20,674 bases of DNA, from the IMG/VR virus record IMGVR_UViG_3300025112_000242, positions 1 through 20,674 of that record. One strand, given 5' to 3'. Under the pieces are notes generated by a model. It ran no database searches, was not told the origin of the DNA, and saw only the letters and a list, made by a program, of their open reading frames with translations. Positions 7,731-12,741 of this stretch are shown here, one piece after another; the stretch's first letter is position 1; every line of letters begins with the position of its first letter. The translations under genes and the position numbers were made by a program. This DNA is from a virus.

Positions 7731-7963
7731 CAATGCCTCCTTGCGTGAAGACTCGCAGGGTGCTTCTGCCCTTCGAAGTCGACGTGAAGTATATTCTTAT
7801 CGTGCCTCTTGCACCACAGCTGAAGCCCTAGCTTCGTCCACCCAGCCTCAATGGCTGCGTAATCACGGGGGGACTGATCGCCGGGTAGTTCATCGAGGCA
7901 TTTCTTGCAATGCAAAAACATTTCAATCTTTTTCGTAACGGGGATCTTTCTTTTCCTTTTCAT
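7730..7963 (-). CDS. Conserved phage hypothetical, possible zinc-binding, 77 aa
   Basis: ATG preceded by AGGAGAAGC. The core (LHCKKCLDELP, then AGWTKLGLQLWCKRHDKNILHVDFEGQKHPA) holds CxxC at residues about 19-22 and a later WCKRH, consistent with a small metal-binding fold. A very similar arrangement occurs in other phage hypotheticals as I recall. The first gene of a two-gene unit behind the promoter at 8069-8097. Confidence 0.85.
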   Translation of the reverse strand: MKRKRKIPVTKKIEMFLHCKKCLDELPGDQSPRDYAAIEAGWTKLGLQLWCKRHDKNILHVDFEGQKHPASLHARRH

Positions 7964-8068
7964 ATGCTTCTCCTATTATTAATTAGAAGCCAGCCCTAAC
8001 TATATTATTTAACTGGGCCTCACGGGCTGACCTCATCAAGCTTCAGTCTCCCTCCACTTGACTCCTTA

Positions 8069-8097
8069 TACATAAGACCAGATGGGATAGATGTCAA
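8069..8097 (-). promoter_or_regulatory. Near-consensus promoter for the 77-aa/108-aa unit
   Basis: On the minus strand a perfect TTGACA (8097-8092), a 17-bp spacer, then TATGTA (8074-8069). The predicted start near 8062 gives a leader of about 100 nt before the ATG at 7963, long enough for the stem noted in the gene-free region. Confidence 0.6.
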
Positions 8098-8120
8098 CCC
8101 TAAAAGAAGAAAGATTTTCC

Positions 8121-8204
8121 AGCAGCAGCTCCGTCCGGACTCCTGAAAGTTTAATGTTTAACGCCAGGTCGAAAGCCCAACGTGGAACGTGGAACGAGGC
8201 GTGA
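8121..8204 (+). repeat. Composite repeat 4: GC-rich block plus heptad array
   Basis: CAGCAGCTCCGTCCGGACTC block, then from 8149 exact 7-mers: GTTTAAT, GTTTAAC, GCCAGGT, CGAAAGC, CCAACGT, GGAACGT, GGAACGA, GGCGTGA. The closing GGCGTGAGTAG resembles the GGCGTCAGTAG after array 1. Confidence 0.85.
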
Positions 8205-8254
8205 GTAGTGAAATGAAAGGAAAAGTCATACCCACGCCCCACGAATCTTGTACC

Positions 8255-8359
8255 CCAGCTCTGCACCGGAGTCCAGCTCCCTGCCGGACGAAGGTTAGCA
8301 GGTTCTAAAAGTTTAATGAAACGTGCAACGTGGAACGTCGAACGTGGAACGAGAAACGC
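8255..8359 (+). repeat. Composite repeat 5: GC-rich block plus heptad array
   Basis: CAGCTCTGCACCGGAGTCC and CAGCTCCCTGCCGGACG blocks, then from 8311 seven exact 7-mers: GTTTAAT, GAAACGT, GCAACGT, GGAACGT, CGAACGT, GGAACGA, GAAACGC. This is the cleanest copy, without phase drift. Confidence 0.9.
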
Positions 8360-8385
8360 CGGGCTCATGCTCCGGGCTCACCCGG
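8359..8385. repeat. Direct repeat and short palindrome at the VRR-NUC stop
   Basis: CCGGGCTCA occurs twice (8359-8367 and 8372-8380). The second copy continues into CCCGG, forming CCGGG-CTCA-CCCGG, a 5-bp GC stem with a tetraloop. It overlaps the TGA of the VRR-NUC gene and could stall leftward transcripts; no U-run follows. Confidence 0.6.
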
Positions 8386-8749
8386 ATGCGCAGAGGTTCA
8401 ATAGTTTAACGAGACCCGACGCGTCGTCCGAGGAACGTGCAACGAGCTTCACGGCTCCCGGCTCCTTCACCCTGAGAAGTTTCAGGCCTCGATGCTTGAC
8501 CCCCGAGGCCAAGAAAAACGAGCTTCCACCATGCTTTTGATATTTGAGATGCCAATTAATTTGCCACTTAGATATGCCATAATTCTTGAGATCATTTGAT
8601 TTTAATTCCACCCAAAATACTTTCCCATTCATAGCACAAAACACATCAGGTATTCCATTAATTGTCTTAGATTCTACGCGAAAAAAATAACCTTTTATGT
8701 TTAAATTTTTGATTCGTTTCCAGAGTTTTGATTCCCTCTTTAGAGCCAT
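8378..8749 (-). CDS. VRR-NUC domain nuclease
   Basis: A 123-aa stand-alone VRR-NUC (PD-(D/E)XK superfamily) protein. Visible active-site signature: GIPD at 32-35, VELKS at 47-51, and Q63 in the following helix (KWQINWH), with an N-terminal helix containing E6. Such phage nucleases cleave branched or single-strand-containing DNA during recombination or repair; substrate here is not deducible. The conserved fold seems to end near residue 95 (LLRVKEPG). The remaining residues (KLVARSSDDASGLVKLL) are encoded by heptad array 6, so the native C-terminus may have been replaced by repeat DNA. It lies 29 nt downstream of the cytosine methyltransferase and is probably in the same operon. Confidence 0.85.
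   Translation of the reverse strand: MALKRESKLWKRIKNLNIKGYFFRVESKTINGIPDVFCAMNGKVFWVELKSNDLKNYGISKWQINWHLKYQKHGGSSFFLASGVKHRGLKLLRVKEPGAVKLVARSSDDASGLVKLLNLCASG
8404..8452 (+). repeat. Heptad array 6, inside the 3' end of the VRR-NUC gene
   Basis: Exact 7-mers from 8404: GTTTAAC, GAGACCC, GACGCGT, CGTCCGA, GGAACGT, GCAACGA, GCTTCAC. It has the same orientation as arrays 1-5 but lies within coding sequence, supplying the last codons of the nuclease. Confidence 0.8.
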
Positions 8750-8778
8750 TCTAATCTAGGTCAATGTACCCGACTAAA

Positions 8779-9681
8779 TCAATCAAAATTAAACTCAACT
8801 TTCATTATTGCTTTACCGATTTCTTCCGCAATTTGCGGGACGATAGCATTGCCCAATCCTTTAAGTCTGTGTGTCCTGCCTTGTACCCCATCAGCCACTC
8901 GACCCACGTCGGGTTCAATGTTCCACCAATTGTGTTGGTTAATACTGCTACTGACTCTTCCAGCTTCGCTCCTAAAAATCCTCTCCTCTCCACTCTCTTT
9001 TTTAGATTGATTGATTTTTCTGACATTGCTCCCGATGCTCTTGGAGTCGGCCATAATCTTTTCTCTCTCACTTGATCGTGCAACCGAATCTGAATCGGCT
9101 GACCACTTGGTCTCTTGAAATGCCCCTGATCCAATGCTTTCTTTATTCCTGGAAGATTGCTGCCCCCTGATAGTGCGTCGGGAGTTCGCCACAATCCAGA
9201 CCCTGTCTCTGCGATGCGGGGCACCGACGCCTGCAGCTGGAATAATAAACGATTGTGCTTCGTAGCCTTCATTTGCCAAGTCAAGGTGCATACGTTCGAA
9301 AACCACGCCGTCTTGGATGTTAATAAGGCCTCGCACATTTTCAATAATGATCCACTTGGGGCTAAAGTCTTGGATAACTCTAAACATCTCTGGCCAGAGA
9401 TGTCGGTTGTCATCGGTTCCTTTTTGTTTTCCTGCGACACTGAATGGCTGGCACGGCACGCCACCTGTAATAACTTCAGGTAGTTCGCATCCGTCTTCTT
9501 CAAATTGTCGTTTGGTAATTTCTCGGACATCGTGATATATTTTAACATCCTTCCAATGCTTCTGTAAAACTAATTTACAATATTTATCTATCTCACAAAA
9601 AGCAACTGTTTTAAATCCTGCTCGTTCAAGTCCAATACTGAACCCACCAATACCACTAAATAGGTCTAAGGTCTTTAACAT
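8779..9681 (-). CDS. dcm: DNA (cytosine-5) methyltransferase
   Basis: A 300-aa C5-MTase transferring a methyl group from S-adenosylmethionine to cytosine. Motif I LDLFSGIGGFS (5-15), motif IV GGVPCQPFS with catalytic Cys77, motif VI ENV (114-116), motif VIII RRDRVWIVA (157-165), and motif IX/X RTHRLKGLGNAIVPQI (269-284). The region between VIII and IX (about 167-255), where the target recognition domain sits, is short, Ser/Lys-rich and of low complexity (SADSDSVARSS, MADSKSIGSN). The ATG at 9681 is preferred because motif I starts immediately; it overlaps the gcrA end by 26 nt. A GTG at 9738 would add 19 residues. The same DNA carries a second open frame (see 8805-9413). It could be self-protection against host restriction or control of regulator binding, being next to gcrA. 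Confidence 0.93.
   Translation of the reverse strand: MLKTLDLFSGIGGFSIGLERAGFKTVAFCEIDKYCKLVLQKHWKDVKIYHDVREITKRQFEEDGCELPEVITGGVPCQPFSVAGKQKGTDDNRHLWPEMFRVIQDFSPKWIIIENVRGLINIQDGVVFERMHLDLANEGYEAQSFIIPAAGVGAPHRRDRVWIVANSRRTIRGQQSSRNKESIGSGAFQETKWSADSDSVARSSEREKIMADSKSIGSNVRKINQSKKESGEERIFRSEAGRVSSSINQHNWWNIEPDVGRVADGVQGRTHRLKGLGNAIVPQIAEEIGKAIMKVEFNFD
8805..9413 (-). CDS. Alternate-frame ORF within dcm (LWPTP/LNPTWVEWLMG-type protein)
   Basis: A 202-codon frame lying entirely inside dcm on the same strand. The ATG at 9413 (MTTDISGQ) has AAAAAGGAAC just upstream; the frame is open back to 9548. The product contains SGSLLKMCEALL (20-31), LTWQMKATKHNRLLFQLQ (44-61), LWRTPDA (74-80), LWPTPRAS (120-127) and GGTLNPTWVEWLMG (163-176). 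I recognise this pattern (LTWK.K.T..R.LFQL, repeated LWPTP, LNPTWVEWLMG) as a protein type that recurs beside or within phage and bacterial cytosine methyltransferases. It may be a real overprinted gene or a ghost translation of conserved dcm DNA. Function unknown; low-to-moderate confidence. Confidence 0.35.
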   Translation of the reverse strand: MTTDISGQRCLELSKTLAPSGSLLKMCEALLTSKTAWFSNVCTLTWQMKATKHNRLLFQLQASVPRIAETGSGLWRTPDALSGGSNLPGIKKALDQGHFKRPSGQPIQIRLHDQVREKRLWPTPRASGAMSEKSINLKKRVERRGFLGAKLEESVAVLTNTIGGTLNPTWVEWLMGYKAGHTDLKDWAMLSSRKLRKKSVKQ

Positions 9682-10036
9682 GTATTTGTGAGAAGTGTGC
9701 TTTACAATATGAAGTATGGTTCCACCTTTGTCTTCCACAAAAAAGGTGTGGATCAGTGTTTTCTTTCCATAATGGAAACCTACAATGAATATCCTTTAAG
9801 TCTTCCAATAAAGTAGGATTTGCGGGACCTTCTATTACCACTGGTGTCGCAGGCACAATCGATCGTTTAACTCCCCGTACAGCGCCCTGTTTTCTTGCCA
9901 CAAGATTAAGTCGGTTTGCTTTTCCAATAACCGAATTTTTAGTGGTACCCAATGCTTGAGCAATTTCAGAAGCTGGACAACCTTCGTCCCACATTTCGCT
10001 TAATTTATTTAATTTATAATTTGTCCAGGAGATCAT
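9656..10036 (-). CDS. gcrA: GcrA-family transcriptional regulator
   Basis: 126 aa. The N-terminal helix-turn-helix SWTNYKLNKLSEMWDEGCPASEIAQALG.TKNSVIGKANRLNL (3-45) matches the GcrA start. The C-terminal part has C85-R-F-P, FCG (C100) and SYC..H (C111, H114), matching the Cys-rich end of GcrA. In Alphaproteobacteria GcrA binds sigma70-RNA polymerase and activates promoters with GANTC sites methylated by CcrM. The ATG at 10036 is chosen because the domain starts there; the frame extends farther upstream without homology. It overlaps the upstream gene by 23 nt and dcm by 26 nt, so regulator and methyltransferase are co-expressed. Likely role: redirecting host or phage transcription. Confidence 0.88.
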   Translation of the reverse strand: MISWTNYKLNKLSEMWDEGCPASEIAQALGTTKNSVIGKANRLNLVARKQGAVRGVKRSIVPATPVVIEGPANPTLLEDLKDIHCRFPLWKENTDPHLFCGRQRWNHTSYCKAHFSQIHVKDLRPI

Positions 10037-10376
10037 TTCTAGTAGTACCTTGAGGACGGCCACGTTTAGTAGCCCCCATCCGATAGTGTGAAGTAATAGG
10101 GACGTCCACATTCCAACCCTTACCCCGCAGTATATATTTACGCATTTTTTGTTGAACATAATCAGGGTCTCTTCCTGCCATTTCACAAACATTTCTAAAA
10201 TGGGTGCCTCCTTTAATAAAGAAAGCACACGCCTGATCACGCTCAATTCGACTAGGCCCTTGAACAACATCTAAAGCTGCTCTACTAAGAACCGACACCC
10301 ATAACTCTTGTTCAGGAAGGCTCACTCGACCTAGCCCTTCATCAAAACTTTTGATGTTTTTATTTAATCCTCTCAT
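10014..10376 (-). CDS. Putative DNA-binding protein, paralogue of the 11843-12283 product
   Basis: 120 aa. Residues 20-82 (PEQELWVSVLSRAALD ... HFRNVCEMAGRDPDYVQQKMRKYI) align with residues 17-81 of the protein at 11843-12283: Q..LW..VL..AL.D, then F..(V/I)C...G.DP..V. The pattern is helical and helix-turn-helix-like. The C-terminal tail contains KRGRPQG, an AT-hook-like core. The start lies 6 nt behind a strong -10, suggesting a leaderless mRNA. It is the first gene of the unit running into gcrA and dcm; a regulatory role is inferred from context. Confidence 0.75.
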   Translation of the reverse strand: MRGLNKNIKSFDEGLGRVSLPEQELWVSVLSRAALDVVQGPSRIERDQACAFFIKGGTHFRNVCEMAGRDPDYVQQKMRKYILRGKGWNVDVPITSHYRMGATKRGRPQGTTRNDLLDKL

Positions 10377-10382
10377 ATAACC

Positions 10383-10411
10383 TGTATAAGATAAGATGGG
10401 AAAGCTGTCAA
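10383..10411 (-). promoter_or_regulatory. Promoter of the regulator-gcrA-dcm unit, leaderless arrangement
   Basis: On the minus strand a perfect TTGACA (10411-10406), a 17-bp spacer, TATACA (10388-10383), then GGTTAT and ATG. The predicted start coincides with the first base of the ATG at 10376; there is no convincing Shine-Dalgarno. Confidence 0.65.
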
Positions 10412-10414
10412 TCG

Positions 10415-10486
10415 TTATTTCCTTTTATTCTTAGTTTTCTTCTTCTTCTTCTTGTTTTTCTTCTTAGCTTTTTTCTTTTTAGCCAT
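10415..10486 (-). CDS. 23-aa polylysine peptide
   Basis: A short frame with a strong ribosome site (GGAAGGAGGCACAT directly before the ATG) encoding MAKKKKAKKK followed by NKKKKKKTKNKRK. Of 23 residues about 15 are Lys. AAA and AAG are mixed, as expected for a peptide kept for its charge rather than a poly-A slip. It sits between the 98-aa gene and the TTGACA promoter; the promoter's -35 lies just past its stop. Possible roles: nucleic-acid or polyphosphate binding, or charge neutralisation; unknown. Confidence 0.6.
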   Translation of the reverse strand: MAKKKKAKKKNKKKKKKTKNKRK

Positions 10487-10500
10487 ATGTGCCTCCTTCC

Positions 10501-10797
10501 TTATTTAATCTTCTTTATACTAATGATAATTGAGTTTGGAATCAAGGTAGTATTTCCCAGCTCTTCAATAGCTCCCTCTTCTTTGCCCTTAGCAAAGTCC
10601 CCAAAGATTCTAGTAATACCTTTGCTTTGAGATAAAAGATGTCCTTTCGTAACACACTCAGGAAGTTTAGCCTTATGCACATCGACCACAGGTTGCCATC
10701 CAGCATCCGACACAACATCTCTCCATCTAACTTCCACTAATGGATATCTATCTATTTCCTTTTTGGCTTTTTTGTTTATGAGTTTTCTTTTGATCAT
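10501..10797 (-). CDS. Conserved phage hypothetical protein, 98 aa
   Basis: After a basic N-terminus (MIKRKLINKKAKKE) the core reads YPLVEVRWRDVVSDAGW, LPECVTKGHLLSQSKGITRIFGDFAKG and IGNTTLIPNS-like GNTTLIPNSIIISIKKI. This is a beta-rich conserved phage hypothetical as I remember it; function unknown. No clear Shine-Dalgarno before the ATG. Lies 93 nt after the end of terS and 14 nt before the polylysine peptide gene. Confidence 0.82.
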   Translation of the reverse strand: MIKRKLINKKAKKEIDRYPLVEVRWRDVVSDAGWQPVVDVHKAKLPECVTKGHLLSQSKGITRIFGDFAKGKEEGAIEELGNTTLIPNSIIISIKKIK

Positions 10798-10889
10798 TAG
10801 TTGTTTTAATCGTTACGCTCCCTACACTTGTACTCAATAAATGAGAGTTATGCACCTCATTAAATACCGTCATAAAAGAGTTGAGCTTG

Positions 10890-11411
10890 TTACTTGCTAA
10901 TAGTTGTTTCTGGCGTAACGTTAATGATGTTTTTGGCTTCACCAATTTTTTGCTCGAGCTCCGCAAGTCTCTTTTCAAGTGCTTCACGCGACATACCCTC
11001 CAATCCAAGATGTTTTATTTCTCTTCTATCTACATAGAAACCAGCCATTTGGCCTTTTCTAAATTCAGCATTAATGGCTGCAGTGAATTGGCTTTTACCT
11101 GCGGCACGCTCTCCATATTCTTCTAGCTTTTTATAACTTCTGAGCTTGTCCTTTTCATAGATTTGTAATTCTTGTGAGAGTCTTTTCTCTAAATATCGAC
11201 ATACATGTGGGTTAAGTGTTGGGTTGGTTAAACGGCTAGCTGTTTCAACAGGGCCTTCTGCTTTCTTGGATTGGTATCCAGCCTGTTTAGCTGCCTCAAC
11301 TTTAGATATCTTCCCCCAGTTTTCCACAAGGATATCAACGAAACTCCGTTGTTTCTGGGTTAGTTCTATTGTTGTTTTTAATAAGTTCTTCTTCCCTGCC
11401 ATACCAGTCAA
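10890..11411 (-). CDS. terS: Terminase small subunit
   Basis: 173 aa. Residues 17-75 (LTQKQRSFVDILVENWGKISKVEAAKQAGY ... ASRLTNPTLNPHVCRYLEKR) form the DNA-binding helix-turn-helix typical of phage TerS, followed by an oligomerisation-type helical part (FTAAINAEFRKGQMAGFYVDRREIKHLGLEGMSREALEKRLAELEQ). TerS recognises the packaging site and regulates TerL. The TTG at 11411 has AAGAGG 5 nt upstream; the in-frame ATG at 11402 places that site 14 nt away, so TTG is slightly favoured. Unusual position: separated from terL by gcrA, dcm and small genes. Confidence 0.85.
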   Translation of the reverse strand: MTGMAGKKNLLKTTIELTQKQRSFVDILVENWGKISKVEAAKQAGYQSKKAEGPVETASRLTNPTLNPHVCRYLEKRLSQELQIYEKDKLRSYKKLEEYGERAAGKSQFTAAINAEFRKGQMAGFYVDRREIKHLGLEGMSREALEKRLAELEQKIGEAKNIINVTPETTISK

Positions 11412-11429
11412 TATACCTCTTTTTCTGGT

Positions 11430-11659
11430 TTCCTACTATACCCTATTCCTGAAAAACAGAATAAATAAAAAAATATATGGAGAACAAAGAACGAAAATTC
11501 TATTATTTTCCTGAAAACTAGGAATTTTTCCTAGTAGATTCCTAGCTATTTTGCTTAAATAAGTGTTGGTATTAGTAGTTTTTCCTAGTTTCCTAGTTAT
11601 TTCTCCTTACAAACTTATTTTTTAAAAAATTGTTTTGTAAGCAGTGGGTATAGTAGGAA
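11430..11659. repeat. 14-bp inverted repeat pair containing TATAGT
   Basis: GGGTATAGTAGGAA reads leftward at 11443-11430 and rightward at 11646-11659, identical over 14 bases, about 200 bp apart. The left copy lies about 20 nt before the terS start. The right copy faces the two hairpins. -35 hexamers are weak for both. Confidence 0.75.
11517..11596. promoter_or_regulatory. TTCCTAG motif cluster, possible operator
   Basis: A perfect palindrome ACTAGGAA-TTT-TTCCTAGT (11517-11535) is followed by TTCCTAG at 11539-11545, 11582-11588 and 11590-11596. Five half-sites in 80 bp suggest a protein-binding region. A further TTCCTAG lies near 7383. Confidence 0.55.
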
Positions 11660-11660
11660 T

Positions 11661-11786
11661 TATGTATATCTATTTTGGTATGTGTGGTACAGTTAAAGCT
11701 AAGATTATGGGAATAATCTTTTATTCATATGTAGACTCTCAAAGCTGGGAGCCCAAGATTCTTGCTCCCGGCTTTACTCCTTTTTT
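11661..11786 (+). ncRNA. Candidate small RNA with two hairpins
   Basis: Rightward from the TATAGT at 11649-11654, a transcript of about 125 nt would contain hairpin 11701-11720 (8-bp perfect stem, GGGA loop) and end at hairpin 11741-11775 followed by six T. It runs opposite to the surrounding genes. The -35 is poor, so this rests on structure alone. Confidence 0.25.
11741..11786 (+). terminator. Likely intrinsic terminator, rightward orientation
   Basis: AAAGCTGGGAGC (11741-11752) pairs with GCTCCCGGCTTT (11764-11775) over 12 bp with one G-T pair, then ACTCC and TTTTTT. On the minus strand no T-run follows the stem, so the orientation favours rightward transcripts. Confidence 0.5.
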
Positions 11787-11842
11787 AACTCGGAGAAACG
11801 TATGTCGGAAGTTAAGACCTCCATAACTGGCAAGTCCCCTTT

Positions 11843-12283
11843 TTAAAATTGATGCATACAACTAAGATTGGAAACCATAGCTGTTGTTGCATTGAACACA
11901 GCTAGTCGAGCTTTATGAAGTGCTTGGCGCATTGGAGCTCTTTCTTCTTTAGTAGGTATTTTCTTTAATTCCAGATATTTTTTATAGTATTTAATCCACT
12001 TAACCTGTCGGTCGTTGAAAGTTACGTCTCCGTTTTTTACAGCTTTTATATAACGACCTCTTACTTGTTCGGGATCCCAGCCCGACCACCAACAGATAGT
12101 TTGGAAATCTTTAGTGTCAGCTGCTATCCATTCATGAGCTTCCATTTTATAGATACTAGATTTGCGATCCGATTGTTCTAATCGTGCGTCTTCAAGTGCA
12201 TTAAGTAAAACATGACGCCATAAGCGTTGGTCTGCGGATTGATAATTTTGGGCTACGACTTCTTTTGCAATATCAATGCCCAT
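11843..12283 (-). CDS. Putative regulator, paralogue of the 10014-10376 product
   Basis: 146 aa from the ATG at 12283, which overlaps the upstream stop by 11 nt (ATGGGCATTGA); a GTG at 12313 would add ten residues. Residues 17-81 (ADQRLWRHVLLNALEDARLE ... DFQTICWWSGWDPEQVRGRYIKAV) match the smaller protein before gcrA. Then comes a segment absent from the paralogue (residues 85-146), Lys/Arg-rich (WIKYYKKYLELKKIPTKEERAP, MRQALHKARLAVFNATT), which may be a second helical unit. Possibly a transcription or replication regulator; family not named. It is the last gene of the small-gene operon, before the control region. Confidence 0.75.
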   Translation of the reverse strand: MGIDIAKEVVAQNYQSADQRLWRHVLLNALEDARLEQSDRKSSIYKMEAHEWIAADTKDFQTICWWSGWDPEQVRGRYIKAVKNGDVTFNDRQVKWIKYYKKYLELKKIPTKEERAPMRQALHKARLAVFNATTAMVSNLSCMHQF

Positions 12284-12491
12284 AAGCTTTAATAAGCCGG
12301 CTGAGTAAATCACGATAATGAGTTGATGCCTCCATAGGTAAAGTTAACTGAGAGGTGAGCTCATATTGTCGTTGAATATCATCAATAAATTGATAGATTT
12401 GTGCACCGGTCCATTTCTCCTTTTTAGGAATGGTAACTACTTCCATATCATCATAAAACATAGTATCTTTATTATAATTTAATGGTTGCAT
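12273..12491 (-). CDS. Hypothetical protein, 72 aa
   Basis: ATG at 12491 overlaps the upstream gene end by 20 nt; later in-frame ATGs (12461, 12446) are possible. The product is helical and polar: TIPKKEKWTGAQIYQFIDDIQRQYELTSQLTLPMEASTHYRDLLSRLIKAY. No family recognised. The tight overlap on both sides supports it as real. Confidence 0.6.
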   Translation of the reverse strand: MQPLNYNKDTMFYDDMEVVTIPKKEKWTGAQIYQFIDDIQRQYELTSQLTLPMEASTHYRDLLSRLIKAYGH

Positions 12492-12741
12492 CTGTGCTAC
12501 CCTTCACTACTTTGAGTTTAACTATATTGTTTTTGAACTTTTTAGGTTTGTTGAGTTTATAAATGTAAGCTGCATCCCCCATCATAGCTGGATCAAATTC
12601 TTTTTGATATCCATAATTGATTCCATTGTGAAGAGAGAACATCACATTGGTTACTAGATTATAGTCTTTTTGATTTAGAGAGCGCGCAAGAATGACGAGT
12701 GATTTTGTAAAATCAGTGATACCATCCGTCTTTTTTACCAT
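12472..12741 (-). CDS. Hypothetical protein, 89 aa
   Basis: ATG inside the 3' end of the zinc-ribbon gene (29-nt overlap). Mixed composition: SLVILARSLNQKDYNLVTNVMFSLHNGINYGY, then AAYIYKLNKPKKFKNNIVKLKVVKGS. No recognised domain. Part of the run of overlapping small genes. Confidence 0.6.
   Translation of the reverse strand: MVKKTDGITDFTKSLVILARSLNQKDYNLVTNVMFSLHNGINYGYQKEFDPAMMGDAAYIYKLNKPKKFKNNIVKLKVVKGSTDATIKL

Larger units (their letters stand above)
7964..8377. other. Gene-free region with promoter and two repeat modules
   Basis: No supported gene. Next to the 77-aa gene is a leader in which CAGCCC (7992-7997) and GGGCTG (8024-8031 region) can pair. Then comes the promoter (8069-8097) and two composite repeat copies. 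GC content rises sharply from about 8120 on. A 100-codon minus frame here is made of repeat sequence and rejected. Confidence 0.6.
11412..11842. other. Gene-free control region upstream of terS
   Basis: A 431-bp AT-rich stretch with unusual structure: a 14-bp inverted pair (TTCCTACTATACCC 11430-11443; GGGTATAGTAGGAA 11646-11659), each copy containing a TATAGT -10-like hexamer pointing outward; five TTCCTAG/CTAGGAA motifs between them (11518-11596); and two hairpins on the right side. This is the layout of a divergent, operator-controlled promoter region. A 60-codon plus-strand frame (11644-11826) is not convincing. Confidence 0.6.

Noticed and set aside
8066-8368. 100-codon minus-strand frame
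   Set aside because: It is built from composite repeats 4 and 5 and promoter sequence, with no ribosome site or protein-like pattern.
5690-8452. CRISPR array
   Set aside because: Repeats are 7-bp tandem units without unique spacers, and no cas genes are present.
8779-9738. Longer GTG-started dcm (19 extra residues)
   Set aside because: The extension precedes motif I without known counterpart and would overlap gcrA coding by over 80 nt.
10748-11008. Minus-strand frame overlapping terS and the 98-aa gene
   Set aside because: Most of it shadows terS; the only free part would be a 41-aa peptide from 10873 without a ribosome site.
11644-11826. 60-codon plus-strand frame in the control region
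   Set aside because: It runs through both hairpins; GTG start without ribosome site. The segment is better described as regulatory or RNA-like.
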